The translations under genes and the position numbers were made by a program. DNA of 64,000 bases. It comes from an uncultured Chitinophaga sp. (GTDB lineage: Bacteria; Bacteroidota; Bacteroidia; Chitinophagales; Chitinophagaceae). Shown piece after piece: positions 27,498-34,408 of the stretch (position 1 is its first letter; each line of letters begins with the position of its first letter). A model generated the notes under the pieces. It was not told where the DNA came from. It made no database searches and saw nothing but the letters and a program-made list of their open reading frames with translations. The stretch is taken from NCBI RefSeq assembly GCF_946479755.1, contig NZ_CAMLHC010000012.1:124001-188000 (forward strand), given 5' to 3'.

Positions 27498-29783
27498 ATG
27501 AAACAAATTTATTTACTGCTCATTGCCTGTTTGGCGATGCGGGCGAGTTATGCCCAGGAACTGGCCGGGAGCGTGGCAGACGCAAGAACACGGGAAGCCC
27601 TGCCGGGCGTAAGTGTGAACCTCGTAGCAGCCGGAAAAGGCTGTATGAGTAATGCACAGGGGAGATACCAGCTGCCGGTGGCAGCTGGCCCGGACACCCT
27701 GAAGATATCCTATGTAGGTTACATCACCCGGAAGATAGCCGCGTCAGCGGCGGCGGAAATGCCGGTGATCTACCTGGAAGCCAGTTCCACCAACCTGAAC
27801 GAAGTAATTGTATCCTCTTCCCGGGAAAAACAAAGGCGCACAGAAGCGCCCGTAGCTATCAGCACCATTTCTCCGCAAACACTGCAGGAAACCAAGGCCA
27901 CCACGCTGGATAAAGTCCTTAACAAAGTGAGCGGCGTATATATGGTGGACCTGGGCAATGAACAGCATACCATGGCAATCCGTCAGCCTATCGGTTATAA
28001 AAGCCTTTTCCTGTATCTCGAAGACGGTATTCCCATCCGCACCGTGGGCGATTTTAATCATAATGCCCTGATAGAAGTCAACATGGCGGCCCTGCGTAAC
28101 ATCGAAGTGATCCGCGGCCCTGCCTCTTCCTTGTATGGCAGCGAGGCCGTAGGCGGCGCCGTGAATTTTATTACGGCAGCGCCAACACTGGTGCCCACGG
28201 CCAAAGTACAGCTGGAAGCCAGCAACTGGGGATATAAACGGACTGACTTCAGCGTTTCCGATACCAAAGGAAAAGCAGGTTTCTTTGTCGGTGGGTATTA
28301 TGCCAACCAACGGAATGGCTATATGGACCACAGCGATTTCCATAAGCTGGCGGTGACCGCCCGTACGGACGTGCAACTGAATGAACGTAATAAATGGACC
28401 ACTACCGCCACGCTGATCAACTATAAGACAGATCAGACCGGCGGCCTCGACAGCGCTCATTTCTTTGCCAAAGATTATCGCAACTTCCAGACATTCAGTT
28501 ACCGGGAAGTAAAGGCATTGCGTATCCGCAGCACCCTGGACCATGCCTGGAATACCAGCAACCACACCAGTGTGACTGCTTTCTTTCGGCACAGTACTAT
28601 CGGGCAAAACCCTTTTTATGCCATCAGGGATATCCGTAACACGCTCAAGGCCAGGGGAGAAATCAACAGCGACGCTTTTTACAGCTACGGCGTGATCGCA
28701 CAGCATAAAAAAGATTTCAACTGGAAGCAGGCGTCCCTGATTGCCGGTGTCAGCGCGGATTACAGCCCTGCCACCTATCATGCCAACTATATCGATATCA
28801 CCAAAGACGCCGCCGGTTATTATGCCAGCTATAAAGCCACCGATTCTGTGCTGACCAGCTACCGCGTTGGCTTGCTGAATACTGCCGTATATACCCAGTT
28901 TGCTTTTGCGCCGGTGGAAAATATGCGGGTAGTCGCAGCCTTGCGGTATGACCGGATGGATTATGATTTTAATAATCATCTGCCACCATCTGCATTTACC
29001 GGTGCTCCCAGCGAAAAAAATAATTTCAATGCGCTAACGCCCAAGTTGGGACTGACGTACAACCTGCAACACAATCGGGGCTTGTATGCCAATTACAGCA
29101 GGGGCTTTGCGCCGCCTAATATTTCTGAACTGTACAGGGGCGTGAAAGTGCCGGTGCTGAAGTCTGCCACCTATGACAACTATGAAGCCGGCGGCTGGTT
29201 CGCATTTGCCCGGCAGAAAGGTTATGTGGACGTGAGCGTTTACCAGATGAAAGGTACCAACGAAATTATCAGCGTACGGGATGCCGATGGTTCTTATGCC
29301 AACCAGAATGCCGGCGCTACCACGCACCGCGGAATAGAATGGAATGTGCGCTATGCGCCACTGACGTCTTTGTTCTTACGCACCAGCGGATCTTATGCGC
29401 GTCATATCTTCGACGCCTATACGGAGAATGGAAAAACCTATAATAACAATGAAATGAACGGTGCGCCAAAGTGGATCACCAATACAGAGCTTACCTGGAA
29501 ACCGGGGTTCCTGAAAGGGTTCCGCATTGGCGGTGAATGGCAGCACATCAGTGGTTATTATATGGATGCCGCTAATACAGCGTGGTACAAAGGGTATGAC
29601 TTGTTCAACATCCGTACCGGGTACCAGTGGAAAGGATTTGAGTGCTGGCTGAACTGTATGAATGTGGGCGACCGGTTATATGCTACTACCGCAGAAAAAT
29701 CTGCTTATGGCAAGAGTTATCGTATAGGGCCGAGGCAGACGTTCAATTTTGGAGTAGCCTATACATTTGTGGGAAAGAAGTGA
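27498..29783 (+). CDS. TonB-dependent outer membrane receptor
   Basis: 761 residues from ATG 27498; signal peptide 1-20 (ends ASYAQ). A carboxypeptidase-regulatory-like domain (about 23-100, with GSVADARTREALPGVSV and ISYVGYITR), then a plug domain with LNEVIVSSSREKQRRTEAPV, read as LNEVIVSSSR, and VIRGPASSLYGSEAVGGAVNFIT, read as RGPASSLYGSEAVGG, then a 22-strand barrel ending FNFGVAYTF. It is of the siderophore/metal receptor type, not SusC. Placed between a Cys-rich mini-protein and an Asp-box lipoprotein, it could import a metal complex or small ligand; this is inference. Confidence 0.9.
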   Translation: MKQIYLLLIACLAMRASYAQELAGSVADARTREALPGVSVNLVAAGKGCMSNAQGRYQLPVAAGPDTLKISYVGYITRKIAASAAAEMPVIYLEASSTNLNEVIVSSSREKQRRTEAPVAISTISPQTLQETKATTLDKVLNKVSGVYMVDLGNEQHTMAIRQPIGYKSLFLYLEDGIPIRTVGDFNHNALIEVNMAALRNIEVIRGPASSLYGSEAVGGAVNFITAAPTLVPTAKVQLEASNWGYKRTDFSVSDTKGKAGFFVGGYYANQRNGYMDHSDFHKLAVTARTDVQLNERNKWTTTATLINYKTDQTGGLDSAHFFAKDYRNFQTFSYREVKALRIRSTLDHAWNTSNHTSVTAFFRHSTIGQNPFYAIRDIRNTLKARGEINSDAFYSYGVIAQHKKDFNWKQASLIAGVSADYSPATYHANYIDITKDAAGYYASYKATDSVLTSYRVGLLNTAVYTQFAFAPVENMRVVAALRYDRMDYDFNNHLPPSAFTGAPSEKNNFNALTPKLGLTYNLQHNRGLYANYSRGFAPPNISELYRGVKVPVLKSATYDNYEAGGWFAFARQKGYVDVSVYQMKGTNEIISVRDADGSYANQNAGATTHRGIEWNVRYAPLTSLFLRTSGSYARHIFDAYTENGKTYNNNEMNGAPKWITNTELTWKPGFLKGFRIGGEWQHISGYYMDAANTAWYKGYDLFNIRTGYQWKGFECWLNCMNVGDRLYATTAEKSAYGKSYRIGPRQTFNFGVAYTFVGKK

Positions 29784-29850
29784 GCCCGTAAAGGAGCGAA
29801 GTGGGCTCGCAAAGAAACAAAAGTGAGCAAAGGAGCAAAGTACAAATGGT
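29784..29850. repeat. Degenerate copy of the GCAAAGGAGCGAAG repeat family
   Basis: Between the receptor and lipoprotein genes lies a run of related words (GTAAAGGAGCGAAG, CTCGCAAAG, GCAAAGGAGCAAAG). The same words occur in the arms of the inverted repeat at 4730-4998, so this is a partial copy of that dispersed family. Confidence 0.6.
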
Positions 29851-29877
29851 TTAAAGACGTTTTTTAAAGAGATAAGT

Positions 29878-31086
29878 ATGAAAAGAATCATATGGTTGTT
29901 GGTTTTATTGTGGATGGGTTTTGCCGCCTGTAGTCTGAAAGATACCACGCCGGCGGGACCGGTAGTATTATCCCATGCAGGTAAAGACGCCTCATGCCCG
30001 TACATTACCAAAGACGGGAAAGGACGTGCCGTGATCAGCTGGGTAGAGAAAGACAGTGCCGCAGATACCGGTACGATGTGTTATGCCGTGTCTAACGATG
30101 GCGGTTATACGTTTTCGCAACCGGTTAAAATTGAAGCTACCGCTGGTGTGTACCCGCATGCGGAAAATCTACCCAAACTGTTGTTCCGGCCCGATGGCGG
30201 CATTATAGCCTTGTTTGGCGTAGAACAGCATGATCCGCGTAATAAGTACGCCGGCAAGGTAATGTATGCAGTATCACCCGACAGTGGTCGTAGCTGGGCA
30301 GCGCCTCAGTCGCTGGTAACTGATACTGCCGGTTATGATCAGCGTTATTTCGATATGGCTTTGCTGCCCAACGGCGAGGCGGCGGCCATCTGGCTGGACA
30401 ATCGTAAGGACACCAAAGCGGAAGGATCTACCCTGTACTGGGCGATGACTGCCGGAGGTAAAGGCTTTCAGGCTGCGAAGCCGATTGCGCAAACCGTTTG
30501 CCAGTGTTGCCGTACCCGTTTGTATGTGGCGGGCAACGGGGATGTGCATGTGGCCTATCGTGATATCATCAACGATTCCATCCGGGACATGGTGCACCAG
30601 GTGTCTGTAGATGGTGGGCAGTCTTTTGGCGAGCCGGTACGGATCAGTGCTGATAACTGGGTGGTGAACGGCTGTCCGCATACAGGGCCGGCGTTGACGG
30701 CCAACAAACACGGGCTGCATTTCGCCTGGTTTACCATGGGCGGCGGTCAGGGGGTTTTTTACGCCGGGTCGGTAGATAACGGTAAAACCTATACGCAGAA
30801 GGAATCACTGAGCAAAGCACCGATGGCCAAGCACCCGCAGATAGTGACCACTCCGGACGACCGGGTGGTGATTGTGTGGGACGAGCCGGTGAAATGGCAG
30901 GGAGATTTCCGGAGCAGGGTAGGGATAGCGATAAAATCGCCCGAAGGGCAAACCATTACCAGCAGGGCGTTAACGGCCGACAGTATGTACGCTACCTATC
31001 CGGTAGCCGGTGCGCTGGATGGCAAAACCGTGCTGGTGGCTTATACCCGTAAGGGCGAAATTGTTTATGAACGGGTTTCCATATAA
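29878..31086 (+). CDS. Asp-box (sialidase-fold) beta-propeller lipoprotein with Cys motifs
   Basis: 402 residues with a lipoprotein signal, Cys18 in GFAAC. At least four Asp-box repeats are visible (SNDGGYTF, SPDSGRSW, SVDGGQSF, SVDNGKTY), giving a six-bladed BNR/sialidase-like propeller. Sialidase catalytic features (an RIP motif, arginine triad) are not evident, so glycosidase activity is doubtful. Distinctive are VCQCCRTR and NGCPHTGP, conserved-looking Cys motifs. It follows the TonB receptor after a short repeat and is probably co-expressed. A surface or periplasmic ligand-binding partner of the receptor is the best guess. Confidence 0.75.
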   Translation: MKRIIWLLVLLWMGFAACSLKDTTPAGPVVLSHAGKDASCPYITKDGKGRAVISWVEKDSAADTGTMCYAVSNDGGYTFSQPVKIEATAGVYPHAENLPKLLFRPDGGIIALFGVEQHDPRNKYAGKVMYAVSPDSGRSWAAPQSLVTDTAGYDQRYFDMALLPNGEAAAIWLDNRKDTKAEGSTLYWAMTAGGKGFQAAKPIAQTVCQCCRTRLYVAGNGDVHVAYRDIINDSIRDMVHQVSVDGGQSFGEPVRISADNWVVNGCPHTGPALTANKHGLHFAWFTMGGGQGVFYAGSVDNGKTYTQKESLSKAPMAKHPQIVTTPDDRVVIVWDEPVKWQGDFRSRVGIAIKSPEGQTITSRALTADSMYATYPVAGALDGKTVLVAYTRKGEIVYERVSI

Positions 31087-31115
31087 TTTTTGAAGACCCC
31101 AATGCTTACAAACAA

Positions 31116-31143
31116 ACAGGGCCGGACATTTGTCCGGCCCTGT
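31116..31143. terminator. Bidirectional hairpin between convergent genes
   Basis: Perfect 13-bp stem (31116-31128 with 31131-31143) and minimal loop. On the minus strand it is followed by TTTGTTTG. It sits after the Asp-box lipoprotein on plus and after the small minus-strand ORF. Confidence 0.65.
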
Positions 31144-31162
31144 TCATTCGATAATTTCTTAC

Positions 31163-31300
31163 TCAGCTATAGCTCCAGCTATAACCCTCACTCCAGTCTT
31201 TGCGGGACGCCCACCGGCCATAAGTGCCTCTGCGGGTCTTGCCGAAATAAAGGCGCCATTGTTCTTTCCATCTTGGATAATACAGGCGCAATACGTACAT
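31163..31300 (-). CDS. Possible 45-residue Trp/Tyr/Arg-rich small protein
   Basis: An ATG at 31300 opens a 45-codon frame ending in TGA at 31163-31165. The product begins MYVLRLYYPRWKEQW and ends WSEGYSWSYS; it has 6 Trp, 8 Tyr and many Arg, which is far from random composition. It lies in an otherwise empty 386-bp gap, and its stop is followed by the shared hairpin 20 bp downstream, as expected for a real gene. A TATATTTG -7 box occurs on the minus strand at 31429-31436, 129 nt upstream. No family recognised. Chance or a remnant of a longer gene is possible. A competing 70-residue plus-strand frame crosses the terminator and is less convincing. Confidence 0.4.
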   Translation of the reverse strand: MYVLRLYYPRWKEQWRLYFGKTRRGTYGRWASRKDWSEGYSWSYS

Positions 31301-31459
31301 AGTTAAGAACGTAAGCATAGGGATATGGTTTTCACATTAAGGATAGTCTTATCTCGTCTTGGATTAGTCTGATGGCATTGGTATAAATTCTTTACATATA
31401 GGTGATGTAAAAAATATATAAATGATTTCAAATATAGAAAAACGGACTTAACTATGTAC
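31295..31459. repeat. 13-bp inverted repeats enclosing AT-rich DNA
   Basis: GTACATAGTTAAG at 31295-31307 is exactly inverted at 31447-31459. The 139 bp between them is AT-rich and has no gene. The left arm covers the start codon of the small minus-strand ORF. No target duplication is seen. Could be a non-autonomous mobile element remnant or a large leader fold. Confidence 0.55.
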
Positions 31460-31472
31460 TCACATAAACGTG

Positions 31473-32228
31473 TTAATTTTTATCAATATAATAGGCGTTC
31501 GCCTGCTGGAGCGGCGTCAGCACCAGGTCATTGATACAAACATGCGGTGGAAGGGAGGTGCAGTAATACACTACATCGGCCACGTCCTGCGCGCTCAGCG
31601 GGATAAAGCCCTTATATACATCCCTGGCTTTGTCTTCATCGCCTTTAAAGCGTACAAGGGAGAATTCAGTTTCAGCGGCACCGGGGTGGATAGCGGTCAC
31701 CTTGATCCGGTATGGCAGCAGGTCTATCCGCATACCCTGTGAAATAGCATCCACAGCAGCTTTGGTGGCGCAATACACGTTGCCTTTGGCGTAAACATGT
31801 TTGGCGGCGGTAGATCCGATATTGATGATATGGCCGGTGGTACGGGCACGCATCCACGGAATCACCACCCTGGACACATACAACAGGCCTTTCACATTAG
31901 TATCTATCATATTGTTCCAGTCGTCCAGGTCGCCTTCATCGATGGTGCTGAGACCGGCAGCCAGCCCGGCATTGTTGACCAGGATATCCACGGCTTTCCA
32001 TTCCTGGGGGATATTATTCAATGCGTCCGATACGGCTTTCTCGTCCCGTACATCGAAATTCAACGCCAGCACATTGGCGCCGTATTCCTGTGACAACTGT
32101 GTATGTAAAGCGTCGAGCCTTTCTTTGCGCCGGCCGGTGATGATCACATCATAACCTTTCGCGGCAAATGTTTCTGCGCATGCCTGGCCAAAACCAGCGG
32201 TAGCGCCTGTGATAAGAACGATTCCCAT
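31473..32228 (-). CDS. Short-chain dehydrogenase, YdfG-like
   Basis: 251 residues from ATG 32228. NAD(P)-binding GATAGFGQA at residues 8-16 and TGRRKERL, where the arginines suggest NADP preference. NNAG at 85-88 and the catalytic Ser139, Tyr152 and Lys156 (VYCATK) are all present. The sequence resembles YdfG, which oxidises L-allo-threonine and 3-hydroxy acids and reduces malonic semialdehyde; substrate identity is inferred from resemblance only. It lies downstream of the large surface protein genes with about 100 bp between. Confidence 0.87.
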   Translation of the reverse strand: MGIVLITGATAGFGQACAETFAAKGYDVIITGRRKERLDALHTQLSQEYGANVLALNFDVRDEKAVSDALNNIPQEWKAVDILVNNAGLAAGLSTIDEGDLDDWNNMIDTNVKGLLYVSRVVIPWMRARTTGHIINIGSTAAKHVYAKGNVYCATKAAVDAISQGMRIDLLPYRIKVTAIHPGAAETEFSLVRFKGDEDKARDVYKGFIPLSAQDVADVVYYCTSLPPHVCINDLVLTPLQQANAYYIDKN

Positions 32229-32326
32229 AATATCGGATTGATGGCCGTCACCTGTAGCGGCAGCCTGTTGAAACAATACTGTAAAATTAGCGTGATATTA
32301 CCTAAAAACGATACTTTTTCCGCGGG

Positions 32327-34255
32327 TCAGCGGATGAGGGTGACAGTCCCTTTTTTGAGTATCTCCCTGCCGTTGAAATCAGTGCCCTGCAATATCCACA
32401 GGTAAGTGTCTACCGATGCGGGCATTCCTTTGTACGTACCGTCCCATCCATTTCTGAAGTCAGTGGAGGAATAAATTTCCTGCCCCCATCGGTTGAATAT
32501 CCGGAAGAATTTATAATGGACGATGCCTACGGGGATGAACCTGAAACGGTCGTTGATACCATCGCCGTTGGGGGTAAACGCATTAGGGATATACATCTCA
32601 GGCCCGGTGTAGTATTTCACGCTGATGGTATCATAGCCGGTACAGCCCTGCTGGTTGGATACCCGCAGCACATAGGTGATGTCTTTGTTGTAGTTCAGCA
32701 GCGGATGTGCGGTGCCGGGATCGCTCAAGCCATCGGAAGGCTGCCAGGAATAAATATCTCCGCCGCTGCCCTGCATCACCAGCGTTTGCCCTTTGGCAAG
32801 GATGGTATCGTTGCCGGCGAAGGGTATTACTTCGTATATGCGTACATTTTGGGTGACGGTTTTTTCACATTGTTTGTCCGTATGCAGCGTCAGGGAAACC
32901 GTATAGACGTTGCCTTTATCGAACCGGTGCAGTATGTTCCGTTCATCGCCGGTCACCACTACGCTGTCGGCTATCCCGAATTCCCAGGTGCGGCTGGTAA
33001 TGTGACCATACTGGTAGGAAGAAGTGTCGTTGAAGCTAATGGGGTTTTCCTTACAGAGGCCGGCTGTGGTGAAACCGGCACGGAGCCCCGGATAGTTGCG
33101 GACTTCCCCGGTAGTGCTGTCCCGGCAGGTAAGCGTGGGATTAACGACCAGTTTTACTTTGTACACTCCCGTGTCGGGATACTGGTGAAAGAAGATGGTT
33201 TTGGTGTCTGTCACGGTATCGGTGCCGTCCCCGAATGTCCAGTGATAGGTGGAAGTGTAACCGGCTTCGCTGTAGTTGGGAAAGGCCACCTGCAGCTCCG
33301 GTGATTCCGCACAGTTGCTGAGCACAGCAGGAAAACCGGCCACGATTCTGGTGGTACAGTCAAACACGGTGAGCAGGATGTCTTTACTATGCGTGCCCAG
33401 CAGCCTTTTCGTTACCCGGTCATATTCGTTTACGCAAACCGTGATCACGAACTTGCCGGCCCTGTCGGGCGTGCAGGTAATCATGCCCTGGTTGTTGATC
33501 GAAATGGCCGGACTGCCGCCCATAGGGTTGGCGCCGGAATAAGGCGGAATATAGCGTACGGTGGAGTTATAAGGCGGCGGCGTGGTGGAATTGGTTTCGT
33601 TATTGACAGTGCCGTCTGTTAACGCGCTGCAAAGCTGATAAGTGAGGCTGTCGCCGTCTTCGTCATAGGCGGCGTAGTTGATTTTAAACGGCAGCTTGTT
33701 ACAAATAACAATAGCGGAATCTTTATCGAAGTAGGCGCTGTTATTGTTTGGCCTGGATTCCATTCCCGGAATCACTGTATAGTAGGTAGAGCCTTCATGT
33801 TCGGAGTCATAGATGTTGGTCAGTTTTTCACCGCGGCAGCAGCGCTGTGATGCCACATAATAACCGCCCGGTATGGGCGCCAGTTCTATAGTGGCTGTAT
33901 AGAAGGCGACTTCCAGGTGTTGCGCCTGCGGCGCGAGGCAGGGGTTTTTCAGCGTATCTATCAGGGGAACCACCTTGCTGATATAAAGATATACGGAAGA
34001 CATCACCCGTTCCCCGCCGGCGGTATACACATTGGCCACGACCGGATTTTCAAACCGGTCAATACAACCCTGCCGGTCGCCGCAGGTAAAGTCTGCGTCG
34101 CGGTATAGTTTAAGGGTGATGAGATAACGGTAGCGGGAATTATCTCCACTCATACCTACTGTCTTGTAATAAATTTCGCCACCAATGATGTGGTAAGCAG
34201 CTGTGTGGAGATACATTAAACAACAGCCGAGAACCAATAACAAGGTGCTCTTCAT
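32327..34255 (-). CDS. PKD-domain surface protein with gliding-associated C-terminal domain
   Basis: 642 residues with a signal peptide (about 1-20) followed by HIIGGEIYYK, a conserved N-terminal start in this group. Middle part has a PKD domain (YHWTFGDGTDTVTD) and a second Ig-like fold. The last about 85 residues are the gliding-motility-associated C-terminal domain, with YIPNAFTPNGDGIND, FRIFNRWGQEIY and NGWDGTYKG, a type B T9SS sorting signal. It is therefore a probable T9SS cargo displayed on or released from the cell surface, exported through SprA. Function unknown, adhesion is plausible. Paralogous to the next gene upstream. Confidence 0.87.
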   Translation of the reverse strand: MKSTLLLVLGCCLMYLHTAAYHIIGGEIYYKTVGMSGDNSRYRYLITLKLYRDADFTCGDRQGCIDRFENPVVANVYTAGGERVMSSVYLYISKVVPLIDTLKNPCLAPQAQHLEVAFYTATIELAPIPGGYYVASQRCCRGEKLTNIYDSEHEGSTYYTVIPGMESRPNNNSAYFDKDSAIVICNKLPFKINYAAYDEDGDSLTYQLCSALTDGTVNNETNSTTPPPYNSTVRYIPPYSGANPMGGSPAISINNQGMITCTPDRAGKFVITVCVNEYDRVTKRLLGTHSKDILLTVFDCTTRIVAGFPAVLSNCAESPELQVAFPNYSEAGYTSTYHWTFGDGTDTVTDTKTIFFHQYPDTGVYKVKLVVNPTLTCRDSTTGEVRNYPGLRAGFTTAGLCKENPISFNDTSSYQYGHITSRTWEFGIADSVVVTGDERNILHRFDKGNVYTVSLTLHTDKQCEKTVTQNVRIYEVIPFAGNDTILAKGQTLVMQGSGGDIYSWQPSDGLSDPGTAHPLLNYNKDITYVLRVSNQQGCTGYDTISVKYYTGPEMYIPNAFTPNGDGINDRFRFIPVGIVHYKFFRIFNRWGQEIYSSTDFRNGWDGTYKGMPASVDTYLWILQGTDFNGREILKKGTVTLIR

Positions 34256-34408
34256 GTTTCGGGGTACTACTATCTGAATTTAACAAAAAAAAAGCAGCCC
34301 CGGTTCAATCCGGCAAAGTATTATTTCCCTTTACTACAGTGGGTTTGAGGTGAATTGATTACATGCAATTAAATATCAAAATACCTAATGGATTACCTGT
34401 CAGCAGCT

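Noticed and set aside
29878..31086. Calling the Asp-box lipoprotein a sialidase
   Set aside because: The fold is shared by many proteins. The arginine triad and RIP motif of true sialidases are not visible.
31090..31302. 70-codon plus-strand frame after the Asp-box gene
   Set aside because: It runs through the terminator hairpin and has no recognisable features; the minus-strand 45-codon frame explains the gap better.
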